A stretch of DNA of 64,000 nt from JALYRV01 sp040902895. GTDB lineage: Bacteria > Acidobacteriota > Vicinamibacteria > Vicinamibacterales > SCN-69-37. The stretch covers positions 65,678 through 129,677 of the forward strand of contig JBBDWL010000076.1 of assembly GCA_040902895.1 (NCBI GenBank), given 5' to 3'. A program made the position numbers and the translations under genes. Of the stretch, positions 40,888-51,123 are shown one piece after another. Below the pieces are notes generated by a model. The model was given only the letters and a program-made list of their open reading frames with translations. It was not told the DNA's origin and made no database searches. Every line of letters starts with the position of its first letter. Within the stretch, counting starts at the first letter, position 1.

Positions 40888-43662
40888 ATGCGACGCTCAT
40901 TCTTCGGTCCCGCGCTGCTGATCGCGGCCCTGTGCGCCAGCACCACGTCCCTGTCCACCCAGTCGAAGCCGGTCTTGACGCCGGCCGATTACGGCAGATT
41001 CGAAACGCTCGGATTTGGCGGCGCGCGCGGCGGGCTGTCGCCTGACGGCGCGTGGCTCGTGTACGCCGTCTCGCGCTCGAACCGCAACAACGAGCTGCGA
41101 ATCAAGAAGCTTTCCGACGGCACCGAGAAAATCGTGGCGTTCGGCGCCTCGCCGGTCTTCTCGGACGACTCGCGCTGGCTGGCGTATGCGATCGGGATGT
41201 CCGAAACCGATCAGGAGAAGCTGCGTCGCGACAAGAAGCCCGTGCAGAACACGCTCGGGCTGATGAACCTCGCGACCGGCGAGATGACCGCGGTCGATGG
41301 TGTGCAGAGTTTTTCATTCGACGGCACGGGGGCCTATCTCGCGATGCGCCGCTACCCACTTGAGCGGCCCGCAGGCGCGCCGGCGCCGAATCCGGATGAG
41401 CCCGGCGGCACCACGCTGATCGTACGCACACTGGCCACGGGCACTGACGCCAGCTTCGGCAACGTCAACGAGTACGCGTGGCAACCGAAAGGCAACCTTT
41501 TGGCGATGGCCATTTCCGCGGCCGACAAGGCCGGCAACGGCCTGCAGCTGCTGAATCCCGCGACACAGGTGCTGCGGGTGCTCGATTCGGGCGCTTCGAT
41601 CTATTCCATGCTCACGTGGCGCAAGGACAGCGCGGATCTGGCGGCCCTCAAGTCGAAGACGGACGAGAAGCGGGAAGGCCCGACCCATGTCGCGCTCGCC
41701 TGGAAGACCCTCGGCGCCGCGCACGAACAGAAACACATGTTCGATCCGACGGCGAACGGCAATTTCGCCACGGGCGAGAGAATCGTCGCGTACCGCCGCC
41801 CGTCGTGGTCGCACGACGGCAGCATCGTGTTTGCCGGCAGCGCGCCATGGATGGCCAAGCCTGAGAAGACGCCGGACGAGAAGAAACCAGAGCCGAGCGT
41901 CACCGCCGACGATCGTGTAGACGTCGACATCTGGCATCCCAAGGACGCCGAAGTCATGCCGCTGCAGAAGACGAGCGCGGCAGCGGCGCGGCGGCGCAAC
42001 GTTCCCGGCGCATGGCGTCTCGACACGAACAGATTCGTCAAGCTCGGCGACGCGCACACGGAGATCGTCACGCCACTGCGGCGTCGTCCGTACGCGCTCG
42101 TGCAGACGTGGACCCCCTATGCGATGCAGCGCAGCATCGGCCGTGGCGCGTACGACGTTTCGCTCGTCGATCTCGCCACGGGCCAGCGCACCAGGCTTCG
42201 CGACAACGTCAACGACGACTTCGTGCAGGCCAGCACGGGCGGACGCTACGTGCTGTTTCTCGAGAACGATCAGTTCTGGACGATCGACACGACCACGAAA
42301 GCGATCGCGAACATCACCAGGGGGCTGCCATCGGTTTTCGTGGATCGAGAATCGGACGTCACGACCGCGCAGAAGCCCGCATTCGGCGCCGGCGGCTGGA
42401 CGAAAGACGACCAGCATGTGCTTCTCTACGACCGGTTCGACATCTGGCGAGTCGCGGCCGACGGCAGCGGCGCGGTAAAACTGACGGATGGCGCACGCGA
42501 ATCCGTGCGGCACCGGCTTCTGCGGCTCGATCCTGAAGAGGAATTCGTCGCCCTCGACGCGCCCCGTCACGTCAGCCTGTTCAACATCTGGACGAAGGAA
42601 TCGGGCTTCGGCGTTCTCGATGGCGCGCGCGTGTCACGCGCCGTGTGGATGAAGAAGGATGTCGCCCGGCTTGGCAAAGCCGAGAAGGCCGGCGTGTTCA
42701 GCTTCGTCGTGCAGGCGTTCGATGACCCGCCCGACGTGTTCATCGCCGGCTCCGATCTCAGCACGGCAAAGCAGGTGACGTCGCTGAATCCTTTCCAGCC
42801 GGAGTACGCGTGGGGCCGCGCGGAGCTCATCGAGTATCGGAACAAGAAGGGCACGCGTCTGCAGGGCATCCTGCACTACCCCGCCAATCACGATCCCTCG
42901 AAGAAATACCCGATGGTTGTCTACATGTACGAGCGGCTCTCGGATGGCCTGCATCGCTACGTCGCGCCCGACGAGCGCTCTCCCTACAACGTCGCCGCGT
43001 TCACGCAGCGCGGCTACTTCGTGCTGCAGCCCGACATCGTCTTTCAGCCGCGCCAGCCCGGCCTGTCGGTTGCCGATTGCGTCGGCGCGGCGGTCGCCAA
43101 GGTGTCATCGATGGGCGTTGTCGATCCTTCGAAGATTGGCATCACGGGACACTCGTGGGGCGGCTTCGATACGGTCTTTCTCGCGACGAGCACGAATCTG
43201 TTTGCCGCCGCCGTGGCGGGCGCGCCCATCACGAATCTCGTGAGCAACTACGGCAACCACCACTGGAGCTCGGGCATCGCCGAAACCGATCACATCGAAA
43301 CCGGACAACAGCGCATGGAAGTGCCCATCTACGAGGATCCCGAGGCGTACCTGCGCAACTCGGCGGTCTTCAATGTGCACATGATGACGACGCCGCTGAT
43401 GGTGATGTTCGGCGAGTCTGACGGCACGGTGCACTTCCATCAGGGTGTGGAGCTGTACAACATCGCGCGCCGCGCGGGCAAACAGGTCGTCATGCTGGTC
43501 TATCCCGGCGAGGATCATGGCTTGCGGCGCCGCCCGAATCAGCTCGATTATCACCGCCGCATTCAGGCGTGGTTCGCGCACTACCTGCAAGGCGAACCTG
43601 CCGAGAAATGGATTACGGAAGGGACGTCGTTTCTGGCGAAGGAAGCGGCGAAAGGGAAATAG
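40888..43662 (+). CDS. Secreted S9-family (prolyl oligopeptidase-like) peptidase, first copy
   Basis: A 924-residue exported peptidase. Signal peptide FFGPALLIAALCASTTSLS, then a long N-terminal beta-propeller (for example GGLSPDGAWLVYAVSRSNRN, RWLAYAIGMSETDQEK) and a C-terminal alpha/beta-hydrolase domain of about 260 residues. The catalytic Ser is in GITGHSWGGFDTVF, the Asp likely in MFGESDGTVHF and the His in GEDHGLRRRPNQ. The family cleaves after proline or hydrophobic residues in short peptides. It is larger than the second S9 enzyme at 54162, and the two are not adjacent. Confidence 0.9.
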   Translation: MRRSFFGPALLIAALCASTTSLSTQSKPVLTPADYGRFETLGFGGARGGLSPDGAWLVYAVSRSNRNNELRIKKLSDGTEKIVAFGASPVFSDDSRWLAYAIGMSETDQEKLRRDKKPVQNTLGLMNLATGEMTAVDGVQSFSFDGTGAYLAMRRYPLERPAGAPAPNPDEPGGTTLIVRTLATGTDASFGNVNEYAWQPKGNLLAMAISAADKAGNGLQLLNPATQVLRVLDSGASIYSMLTWRKDSADLAALKSKTDEKREGPTHVALAWKTLGAAHEQKHMFDPTANGNFATGERIVAYRRPSWSHDGSIVFAGSAPWMAKPEKTPDEKKPEPSVTADDRVDVDIWHPKDAEVMPLQKTSAAAARRRNVPGAWRLDTNRFVKLGDAHTEIVTPLRRRPYALVQTWTPYAMQRSIGRGAYDVSLVDLATGQRTRLRDNVNDDFVQASTGGRYVLFLENDQFWTIDTTTKAIANITRGLPSVFVDRESDVTTAQKPAFGAGGWTKDDQHVLLYDRFDIWRVAADGSGAVKLTDGARESVRHRLLRLDPEEEFVALDAPRHVSLFNIWTKESGFGVLDGARVSRAVWMKKDVARLGKAEKAGVFSFVVQAFDDPPDVFIAGSDLSTAKQVTSLNPFQPEYAWGRAELIEYRNKKGTRLQGILHYPANHDPSKKYPMVVYMYERLSDGLHRYVAPDERSPYNVAAFTQRGYFVLQPDIVFQPRQPGLSVADCVGAAVAKVSSMGVVDPSKIGITGHSWGGFDTVFLATSTNLFAAAVAGAPITNLVSNYGNHHWSSGIAETDHIETGQQRMEVPIYEDPEAYLRNSAVFNVHMMTTPLMVMFGESDGTVHFHQGVELYNIARRAGKQVVMLVYPGEDHGLRRRPNQLDYHRRIQAWFAHYLQGEPAEKWITEGTSFLAKEAAKGK

Positions 43663-43714
43663 CGATTCGGTCCGGCCGCGCAGGTGCAGCGCGTCGCGCC
43701 GCCCGATCGGCGGC

Positions 43715-46096
43715 TCACTCCCTGAGCGCCGCCGCCGGCTCGATGCGCGAGGCGCGTGCCGCCGGCACCAGCGCGGCCAGCCATGCCGTGCCCATCAACA
43801 CAATCCACACCGCCGCGATCGTCGTCAGATCCGCTGCCCTGACGCCGAACAGGTATCGCGACGCGGCTTGGCCGATGAACATACCCGCCGCTGTGCCAGC
43901 GGCGAGCGCCACGGCGGTTGTCACCAGCGTCCCGCCGACGATCCGTCCACGAATCGCCGATGGATCGGCGCCGAGCGCGAGACGCACGGCAATCTCGCGT
44001 GTCTTCTGACGCGTGGCGTAGTTGATGGCGCCGGCGATGCCCGTGGCTGCGAGCGGCAGGCACAGCAGGCTAATCAGCACAAGAAGCAGGCTCCGCGCGC
44101 GATAGTCTGCTGTCGCACGGCGCACTTCATCCTCGAGCATCACGACGCCTCGGAGGGGCAGGCCCGGCCAGGCCTCCGCGGCCGCCTGGCGGATTCGCGG
44201 AATCACGGAAACCGGGTCGCGATCGAGCCGCGCGATGACGTACGGCAGGTTGGAGCGCGGAGCGAACATCCTCGGCGCCGGTTTCATACCCGGGACGCTG
44301 TCGACCGCGTCGCCGAGGATGCCGACCACCTCGAAGATGCGAGCGCGCGCGCCTGCCGGTCTTTCATGAAGCCGCTGGCCGATGACGGGACCGAGACGCG
44401 CAAGATCGCGCGCAAGTGTCTCGTTGACCAGGGCAACCGGCGGAGCTTGATTGACAAGCGACGTTGGAGTCTCGGTGTAGTCGGCGTCGGTCAGCGCGCG
44501 CCCTTCGACGAGGCGAAGGCCGAGGGTTTCGATGTACCTGGGCGACAGATAAGTGACGCGCACGGTCATCGGATCCGCGCCCGCGTCCAGCGCAGGCAGC
44601 AGGTTGATGGACGAGAGATCGCCTCGCAGAGGATACGTGCTGCCTGAGGCCGCCATCGCCACGCCGGGCACCTCGCGCGTCGACTCGAGCACGCCCTTCA
44701 TGCGGCTGACCCAGGCATTGACCTGTGCGCGAGCGGAAGGCTGGCCAGGCCCTGTCGAGATCGTGGGATTGGGCAGGCGAAACGCGATGGCGCCGGTCGC
44801 ATCGAATCCCAAATCGACTGAGCGGACGCGCACGAAGCTGTGCGCCGCAAGCGCCGCGACATAGAGCAGCGCCGCGCTGGCGGCGAGCTGGAAACCGAGC
44901 AGCGCGATCCGTGTTCTCGAGCGCCCGATGCCGGCGCGATCGTCGGCTCGACGCATCAATGCAAGCGGTGACGAGCGGCGAACGATCTGCAGCGGAATCA
45001 GGCTCAGAAGGGCGAGGCCGGCGACCGAGAGAATCGCGGTGAACGCGAACGCCCGCCAGTCGGCGAACAGCGCCTGACCTGCCGTCATTTCAGCCGGCAG
45101 CACGCGCACGAGGACCGCCGTCAGGGGCCGGGCCATGAGCCAGCCCACCGCAAGGGCCGCCGCCGCTACGAGCGCGCCTTCCGCTGCGTACTGCGCGAAC
45201 AGCTGCCTCTGCGACGCGCCGAGGGCGAGCTGTGTGCCGATTTCGCGCGCGCGGCCGGCGGTGCGCGAAAACAACAGCGCCGCCACCTGCACCCAGGCCA
45301 CGAGCAGAAGAAGGCCGGTCGCGCCCAGCACGAATCCGAAGGCGTCCGCGCCATCAGGAATCAAATGATCACGCAGCGGCATGATCACCGCTGCCGGAAA
45401 CATGGCACGAACCTGCTCGATGTTCACGCCCGGCGCAAGGCGCGCGTACGCCGGCGCATAGGACGAGGCAGGTCCGGATCGAACGGCCCAGACGTTCACG
45501 CCGGCCGGAAACGAAAATCCCTCCGGCATCACGCCGGCGATAACGAGTGGACGATTCAACATCGTGCCGTCGATCCGGATTGTCGTTCCCGGAAGCGACG
45601 GATCCGCGCCGAAATGATCGCGCCAGATTTGGTAGCTGATGACAATGGGCCGGGGCGATGAGCGGCCCTCGTCATCAGCCGTGAGCACACGCCCGTACAT
45701 GGCGTTGGCGCCCAGCATCGGAAAGAAGTCCGGAGCGACCTGGGCCGCGTGCAGATTCCACTCAGATGTCGTGTTCGCGCCTTCTTCGAAAAGCGTCACT
45801 AGGGGCGCCAGCACCGACGCGCGCTCCGCGAAGAGCGGCGTTTCGTTCAACTGCTGCACGAGTTCCCGGCGCTGTACGGGAGTGGTCTGCAGCAGCGCCT
45901 GCGCACCGGTCGGAAGCTCGATGTGCACCAGGCGATCCGCCTGCTTGAAGGGCAGCGGCTTGAAGAGCAGCCCGTCGTAGATGGCAAACAGCGCCGCGTT
46001 CGCGGCGAGCGCCGACGCGATGGCGAGTACGACCGCCACAAACAGCGCGGGCTGCTGCGCGAGCGACCGGATGGCAAAGCGCAGATGCGACGGCAT
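43715..46096 (-). CDS. ADOP-type ABC transporter permease (MacB/FtsX family)
   Basis: A 793-residue membrane protein of the acidobacterial duplicated orphan permease type. It starts with HLRFAIRSLAQQPALFVAVV and a first helix, has a large periplasmic MacB_PCD domain, a three-helix FtsX block (about 280-410), a second periplasmic domain, and a second FtsX block at the C-terminus (LVLISLLCLPLAATGIAGAI, NYATRQKTREIAVRLALGAD). No ATPase gene is next to it, as usual for this family. GGAGGAAGG precedes the ATG. It is presumably an exporter or mechanotransmission permease. Confidence 0.9.
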   Translation of the reverse strand: MPSHLRFAIRSLAQQPALFVAVVLAIASALAANAALFAIYDGLLFKPLPFKQADRLVHIELPTGAQALLQTTPVQRRELVQQLNETPLFAERASVLAPLVTLFEEGANTTSEWNLHAAQVAPDFFPMLGANAMYGRVLTADDEGRSSPRPIVISYQIWRDHFGADPSLPGTTIRIDGTMLNRPLVIAGVMPEGFSFPAGVNVWAVRSGPASSYAPAYARLAPGVNIEQVRAMFPAAVIMPLRDHLIPDGADAFGFVLGATGLLLLVAWVQVAALLFSRTAGRAREIGTQLALGASQRQLFAQYAAEGALVAAAALAVGWLMARPLTAVLVRVLPAEMTAGQALFADWRAFAFTAILSVAGLALLSLIPLQIVRRSSPLALMRRADDRAGIGRSRTRIALLGFQLAASAALLYVAALAAHSFVRVRSVDLGFDATGAIAFRLPNPTISTGPGQPSARAQVNAWVSRMKGVLESTREVPGVAMAASGSTYPLRGDLSSINLLPALDAGADPMTVRVTYLSPRYIETLGLRLVEGRALTDADYTETPTSLVNQAPPVALVNETLARDLARLGPVIGQRLHERPAGARARIFEVVGILGDAVDSVPGMKPAPRMFAPRSNLPYVIARLDRDPVSVIPRIRQAAAEAWPGLPLRGVVMLEDEVRRATADYRARSLLLVLISLLCLPLAATGIAGAINYATRQKTREIAVRLALGADPSAIRGRIVGGTLVTTAVALAAGTAAGMFIGQAASRYLFGVRAADLTTIAAVWIVLMGTAWLAALVPAARASRIEPAAALRE

Positions 46097-46169
46097 GTCC
46101 TTCCTCCGTTGCGCGCATTAGACACCGGCCGGCGTCCGGCGGCTACGCCACCGCCGGCAGCGTGTCGGT

Positions 46170-46343
46170 TTATTCCGTCCACACGAGCAGACGATCGCCG
46201 TTCGGGCGAGTGTGATCAATGACTACTGATGGGCCGTAACGTTCGAGATCCCGGGCGCTGATCTGCTGCCGCTCCAAATCAAGGCCCGTACCTCGCACCA
46301 GGAACTGCGCGGCAAGGATGAGCAGTACGCGGCGTGTTCGCAT
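46170..46343 (-). CDS. Small protein coupled to the MATE gene
   Basis: A 57-residue protein. Its ATG overlaps the MATE stop (ATGA), so translation is probably coupled. It has a short hydrophobic start (VLLILAAQFLVRGTGLDL) that may be a weak signal peptide, and then a charged region (ISARDLERYGPSVVIDHTRP). It belongs to no family I recognise. The length, the coupled start and clear codon order make it likely to be real, but it may be a remnant of a longer gene. Confidence 0.45.
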   Translation of the reverse strand: MRTRRVLLILAAQFLVRGTGLDLERQQISARDLERYGPSVVIDHTRPNGDRLLVWTE

Positions 46344-47689
46344 CAGGCCACCATGGGCAGCGTTTCTGTCCTGAGGTGGTGCGCTCTGTAGAACCAGAGG
46401 CCTACGAGGATGATGCCGATCAGGATCAGGCCCGCGGACAGGCCTGTCCACAGACCGGGCACGCCCCAGCCCCACCAGAAACACAGCGCATAACCAAGCG
46501 GCAGGCCGACCGCCCAGTGGCCCACGAGATGCCACAGCATCGCGGTGCGGGTGTCGCCAAGGCCGCGCAGCAGCCCGGTCGATACGGCCTGGACGCCGTC
46601 GAATAGTTGAAACAGCGCGGCGATCGCGAGCAGTGACAGACCGATCCCGACGACTTCGGCGTCGCGCGTGAAGAGATGCAGCAGCGGCCTCGGAAGCGCC
46701 ACGAAGAGCAGGCCGGCGCACGCCATGAACCCGCCGCCGATGACGAGCGCCGCCTGTCCCGCCACGCGGACGCCGGCGACATCGCCGCGTCCCACGGCCT
46801 GCCCCACACGCACGGCGCCGGCTGACGCCATGCCGAGCGGAATCATGAACATGAAACTCGCGAGGTTGAGCGCGATTTGATGCGCGGCGACGGCTGCCGG
46901 CGTCAGCGCGCCGGCGAGCGCACTGGCTGCGGCAAAGACGCCGACCTCCACCGTGATCTGCAGCGCCGCCGGAAGTCCGAGCCGTGCCAGCCGGGCGAGA
47001 CGGTCCGGATCGGCGCGCATCGGCACATCGTGGAGGCCGGTCGATACTTTCCGCTCGCGGCGCACGATGACGAGAAACAGAAATACCGCGAGATAGACGC
47101 GCGCAGAGACTGTCGCCCAGGCCGATCCCACGACGCCCATTTCGGGGAAGCCAAAGTGGCCGAAAATCAACAGATAGTTGCCGGCGACGTTGATCAGATT
47201 CGCGCTGATGAGCGCGATCATCACCGGCCGCACGACGTTCATCGCCTGCAGATACCGGCGGAACGCCGCAAAAATCATCAGCGGCAACGCGCTCCAGATC
47301 ACCGTGCCGATGTACGGCGTGATCAACGCCAGCACGTCGCCGTGAAAGCCGAAGGCCGGCAGCAGGTACAATCCGCCCGCGACGAGCAGCATCAGCGGAA
47401 TGGAATAGAGGATCGCCAGCGCGACGCCGTTGAAGAGCCAGCGGTGGCACTCCTGGATGCGCCCGGCGCCGAACGACTGCGACACGAATGTGTCGAGCCC
47501 CATGAGCAGGCCGATGCCGAACACGGCCGGCGTCATGAAGAGCGTGCTGCCGACGCCGACGGCGCCAATGGCGGCCGGCCCGAGCGGGCCCACCATGATG
47601 GTGTCGACGATCCCCATCATGATCCAGCCAATCTCCGCGGCCACGACTGGAATCGCCAGTCGCAGCATCGGTTTCAATTCCCGGAGCAC
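46343..47689 (-). CDS. MATE-family multidrug/metabolite efflux protein
   Basis: A 448-residue MATE exporter with twelve expected helices. The N-terminal signature LRLAIPVVAAEIGWIMMGIV with DTIMVGPLGPAAIGAVGVG and the counterpart in the second half (IPLGMASAGAVRVGQAVGRG) identify it. Such proteins export cationic compounds or natural products by sodium or proton antiport. The start is GTG. The gene is divergent from the TPR gene, 20 bases away, so the promoters overlap the coding starts. Confidence 0.9.
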   Translation of the reverse strand: MLRELKPMLRLAIPVVAAEIGWIMMGIVDTIMVGPLGPAAIGAVGVGSTLFMTPAVFGIGLLMGLDTFVSQSFGAGRIQECHRWLFNGVALAILYSIPLMLLVAGGLYLLPAFGFHGDVLALITPYIGTVIWSALPLMIFAAFRRYLQAMNVVRPVMIALISANLINVAGNYLLIFGHFGFPEMGVVGSAWATVSARVYLAVFLFLVIVRRERKVSTGLHDVPMRADPDRLARLARLGLPAALQITVEVGVFAAASALAGALTPAAVAAHQIALNLASFMFMIPLGMASAGAVRVGQAVGRGDVAGVRVAGQAALVIGGGFMACAGLLFVALPRPLLHLFTRDAEVVGIGLSLLAIAALFQLFDGVQAVSTGLLRGLGDTRTAMLWHLVGHWAVGLPLGYALCFWWGWGVPGLWTGLSAGLILIGIILVGLWFYRAHHLRTETLPMVA

Positions 47690-47696
47690 AGCCGAG

Positions 47697-47702
47697 TATT
47701 GT
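47697..47702 (+). promoter_or_regulatory. -10 element of the TPR gene
   Basis: TATTGT ends seven bases before the ATG at 47710, so the mRNA is likely leaderless. It lies in the 20-base gap between the divergent MATE and TPR genes. Confidence 0.4.
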
Positions 47703-47709
47703 AGGTTCT

Positions 47710-48618
47710 ATGTTCAGAGCACTGACAGTATTCGCATTGGTTCTTGCGGCACCGGCCGCGCAGCAGCGCACCCCAGAAGCGACTTCTCTGCTCGGCAAGC
47801 CGCTGATTGCCGCCGTGCCTTCGCCCGAGGCGAAGGCGCGTATGGAGAAGCAGCTGGTCGATGCCGAGGCGGCGCTTGCGGCATCGCCAGGCAGTGCCGA
47901 CGCGTTGATCTGGGTGGGCCGCCGGCAGGGCTATCTCGGGCGGTATCGGGAGGCGATTGCGACCTTTACGCGCGGGATCGCGGCGTTCCCGTCAGACGCG
48001 CGGTTCTATCGTCATCGCGGACATCGATATCTCACGACGCGGCAGCTTCAGGCGGCGATTGCCGATTTCACGAAGGCCGTGGAGCTCACGCGCGGCAGGC
48101 CCGATGAAGTGGAGCCGGACGGCCAGCCGAACGCGCGCAACATTCCCACCAGCACCCTGCAGACGAACATCTGGTACCACCTCGGTCTCGCGTACTACCT
48201 GACCGGCAATTTCGAAGCGGCGGCGCGCGCGTACGAAGACGATCTGAAGATCAATCCGAACGACGACAATCTCGTGGCCGTGACGCACTGGGCCTACATG
48301 ACGGCGCGGCGCCTTGGCCGCGATGCCGACGCAAAACGCCTGCTCGATCCGATCACGAAGAACCTCGACGTGATCGAGAACGGCTCGTATCACAAGCTGC
48401 TGCTCATGTACAAAGGCGAGCTGCCGGAAGCGGAGTTGATGAAGACCGTGGAGGCAGGACTCGAGCTGGTGACGACCGGGTACGGCGTCGGCAACTGGCA
48501 CTTCTACAACGGGCGCCCGCAGGAAGCGCGCGCGATCTGGCGCAGAATCCTGGCAGCTGAAGACCAGTGGCCTGCGTTCGGATATCTCGCCGCGGAAGCA
48601 GAGATGGCGCGCCGCTAG
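47710..48618 (+). CDS. Exported TPR-repeat protein
   Basis: A 302-residue protein with a signal peptide (LTVFALVLAAPAAQ) and several tetratricopeptide repeats, e.g. ADALIWVGRRQGYLGRYREA and IWYHLGLAYYLTGNFEAAAR with DDLKINPNDDN. TPR arrays bind other proteins; no further motif is present. A similar exported TPR protein is often found next to amidohydrolases in this phylum, but here its neighbours are MATE and rseP. Its stop is five bases from the convergent rseP stop. Confidence 0.8.
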   Translation: MFRALTVFALVLAAPAAQQRTPEATSLLGKPLIAAVPSPEAKARMEKQLVDAEAALAASPGSADALIWVGRRQGYLGRYREAIATFTRGIAAFPSDARFYRHRGHRYLTTRQLQAAIADFTKAVELTRGRPDEVEPDGQPNARNIPTSTLQTNIWYHLGLAYYLTGNFEAAARAYEDDLKINPNDDNLVAVTHWAYMTARRLGRDADAKRLLDPITKNLDVIENGSYHKLLLMYKGELPEAELMKTVEAGLELVTTGYGVGNWHFYNGRPQEARAIWRRILAAEDQWPAFGYLAAEAEMARR

Positions 48619-48622
48619 CTAG

Positions 48623-49942
48623 CTACTGCCGCCAGAACATGAACTTCTCGATCCACGCGACCCGCGTGAGGTCGTTGTAGATCACCGTCACCATCAGCAT
48701 CATGATCACCGCGAAGCCGGCGATCAGGATCTTCTCCTTCAGCCGCATGCTGAAGTCGCGGCGCGCGAGGCCCTCGAGCCCGAGGATCACGATGTGGCCG
48801 CCGTCGAGGATGGGAATCGGCATCAGATTGATCAGGCCGAGATTGAGGCTGATCATCGCCATGAAATTGAAGAGCGCCAGCCACCCGAGCCGCGCCGTCG
48901 TGCCTGACAGCTCGCCGATCGCAACCGGCCCCATCAGCTGACGAATCGGCGTCTCGCGCGTGAAGAGGCCGGCAAGCGTCTTGACGATCATCCGGGTGCC
49001 TTCCCAGTTGCGTTCGAGGCTCATGCCGATGGCTTCGAAGAAGCCCGGCTTCACGCGTCGCGTCTCGAACCGGCTCCACCCGATGCCCACCGGCAGCGGT
49101 CCGCCTTCGGGTGTCACGCGAACAATTTGCTCACCACCGTCTCTCCGTACCGTGAACACGACTTCGCGGCCCGTCGACGCCTTGAGATGGTTCGTCAGCG
49201 CATCGGCCGTGGGGTTACGCTGGCCGTCGACGTCCAGAATCACGTCGCCCACCTTCAGGCCACCGCGAGCGGCCGGGCCGTCAGGCGTGACGATGGTGAG
49301 CTGCAGGCGCGTGTCAGGCATGACGCCGATCTCCCCCAGCTCGTACTTCGTGAAGGAGTCGGGCGTCAGCCGCATGTCGATCGTCTTGCCGCCGCGATCC
49401 ACCGCCAGGGCAATCTCGCGATTCGCCTTCGGCACGATATAGATGAACGCGTCGTCCCAGGTCTCGATGTCGACGCCGTCGATGCGCACGATGCGGTCGC
49501 CAACCTGGATGCCCGCGCGCGCCGCCGGTGAGTTCTCGGCGACGCGTCCCACAACCGCCGGTGCGTCCTGGTAGAGCGGCACATCGGCGCCCTGATACAG
49601 CACGCCCGCAAGCACGACGATCGCCAGCAGCACGTTCATCAGCGGCCCGGCAATCAACACCTGAAACCTCTGCCACTTCGTTTTCGACAGAAACTCGTCG
49701 CTCGCGCCCGACCGCTCATCGTCAGGCTGCTCGCCCGCCATCTTCACGTAGCCGCCGAGCGGAATGGCGCTGACCGCGTACTCCGTATCGCCGCGCGTGA
49801 ACCTGAGCAGCTTCGGGCCGAACCCGAGCGAGAACGTGATGACGCGCACACCCACGCGGCGCGCCGCAAGGAAATGGCCGAGCTCGTGCACGAACACGAC
49901 GATGCCGAGGACGAAGAGGAAAGCGAGGATGTTGATAATCAT
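48623..49942 (-). CDS. rseP: Site-2 (RseP-type) intramembrane zinc metalloprotease
   Basis: A 439-residue M50 protease. The zinc motif H19-E-L-G-H23 is in the first helix (VVFVHELGHFLAARRVGV); two PDZ domains sit in the periplasmic loop (about 125-195 with GRVAENSPAARAGIQVGDRI, 210-290 with GPAARGGLKVGDVILDVDGQ); the third Asp ligand is in NLMPIPILDGGH. It cuts anti-sigma factors or leftover signal peptides in the membrane, releasing ECF sigma factors. It overlaps dxr by four bases (ATGA) at the end of an envelope operon. Confidence 0.95.
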   Translation of the reverse strand: MIINILAFLFVLGIVVFVHELGHFLAARRVGVRVITFSLGFGPKLLRFTRGDTEYAVSAIPLGGYVKMAGEQPDDERSGASDEFLSKTKWQRFQVLIAGPLMNVLLAIVVLAGVLYQGADVPLYQDAPAVVGRVAENSPAARAGIQVGDRIVRIDGVDIETWDDAFIYIVPKANREIALAVDRGGKTIDMRLTPDSFTKYELGEIGVMPDTRLQLTIVTPDGPAARGGLKVGDVILDVDGQRNPTADALTNHLKASTGREVVFTVRRDGGEQIVRVTPEGGPLPVGIGWSRFETRRVKPGFFEAIGMSLERNWEGTRMIVKTLAGLFTRETPIRQLMGPVAIGELSGTTARLGWLALFNFMAMISLNLGLINLMPIPILDGGHIVILGLEGLARRDFSMRLKEKILIAGFAVIMMLMVTVIYNDLTRVAWIEKFMFWRQ

Positions 49943-51123
49943 TGAAAAGCTGGAATACGAGCCGAAACAAACGCGCGGGCCCACGCATCGGCGGCCCTGA
50001 TGTCACTAAGACTATCAGCGGAGGCCCTCGGTTCGCGAGACCATGCCTCGAGCGCGGTCTCGATCGCCGCCGGAATGCCGCCAAAGGCAAGCCGGCTCTC
50101 GAGAAAAGCGGCGACCGCCACTTCGTTGGCGGCGTTGAGCACGGCCGGCATGCTGCCGCCGGCCTCGAGCGCGTCATAGGCGAGACGCAGACAGCGGAAA
50201 CGATCCCGATCGGGCGGATGAAATTCCAGCGTCATCGGCACGCCGAGATCAAGTGATGGGACGGGAGCGTTCCAGCGCTCCGGATACGAGAAGGCGTACT
50301 GAATCGGCAGGCGCATATCGGTGACGCCCATCTGCGCGAGAATCGATCCGTCGCGCAGCTCGACCATCGAGTGCACGATGGACTGCGGATGGATCACGAC
50401 GTCGATGCGTGACGGCTCGACGTCGAAGAGCCAGCGCGCCTCGATCACTTCGAGCCCCTTGTTCATCAGCGTGGCGGAATCAATCGTGATCTTCTGGCCC
50501 ATGCGCCACGTGGGATGGCGCAGCGCGTCTTCGGGGACCGCCTTGTCCATCTCATCGCGGGTCCACGTGCGGAACGGGCCGCCCGATGCCGTGAGAATCA
50601 GCCGGCGGACGTCGGCGGGCTGGCGTCCGTGCAGACACTGGTGCACCGCATTGTGCTCGCTGTCGACAGGCAGGATGCAGCCGCCGTGACGCCGTGCCGC
50701 CTCGATCATCAGCGCACCGGCGAGCACGAGCACTTCCTTGTTTGCGAGGGCAATCGTGCGGCCGCAGCGAAGTCCCGCAAGCGTCGCATCGAGACCGGCC
50801 GTGCCGGATGTCGCGCACAACACGACGTCCACATCGTCGAGCTCCGCCAGCGTGACGAGCCCCTCGACGCCGAAGACGGCCACGGGCGGCACGGCGATGC
50901 CGCGTGTGCCGAGCAGCGCGACGGCCGCGTCGAGCGCCTCGCGCGTGGCCATCGAAATCGCGCGCGGCCGGTAGCGGGCCACCTGATCGACGAACGCCTC
51001 GACGTTATTGGCGGCGGCAAGCGCGGTGACCTTAAGGCGATCGGCATGCGCATCGACCACGGCAAGCGCGCTGGTGCCGATCGATCCGGTCGAGCCGAGC
51101 ACGGCGATCTGTTTAATCACCAT
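49939..51123 (-). CDS. dxr: 1-deoxy-D-xylulose-5-phosphate reductoisomerase
   Basis: NADPH-dependent second enzyme of the MEP pathway, 394 residues. Rossmann motif AVLGSTGSIGTSALAVV, then LCATSGTAGLDATLAG, NKEVLVLAG, the metal-binding PVDSEHNAVHQC and TASGGPFRTW, and later KITIDSATLMNKGLEVIEAR. All expected ligand positions are seen. ATG at 51123 overlaps cdsA by seven bases; a GTG three bases on is equally possible. With uppS and ispG it supplies isoprenoid precursors for the undecaprenyl carrier. Confidence 0.97.
   Translation of the reverse strand: MVIKQIAVLGSTGSIGTSALAVVDAHADRLKVTALAAANNVEAFVDQVARYRPRAISMATREALDAAVALLGTRGIAVPPVAVFGVEGLVTLAELDDVDVVLCATSGTAGLDATLAGLRCGRTIALANKEVLVLAGALMIEAARRHGGCILPVDSEHNAVHQCLHGRQPADVRRLILTASGGPFRTWTRDEMDKAVPEDALRHPTWRMGQKITIDSATLMNKGLEVIEARWLFDVEPSRIDVVIHPQSIVHSMVELRDGSILAQMGVTDMRLPIQYAFSYPERWNAPVPSLDLGVPMTLEFHPPDRDRFRCLRLAYDALEAGGSMPAVLNAANEVAVAAFLESRLAFGGIPAAIETALEAWSREPRASADSLSDIRAADAWARAFVSARIPAFQ

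Noticed and set aside
47690..47798. Extension of the MATE frame upstream
   Set aside because: It would overlap the TPR gene start; MATE begins at the GTG with family homology.
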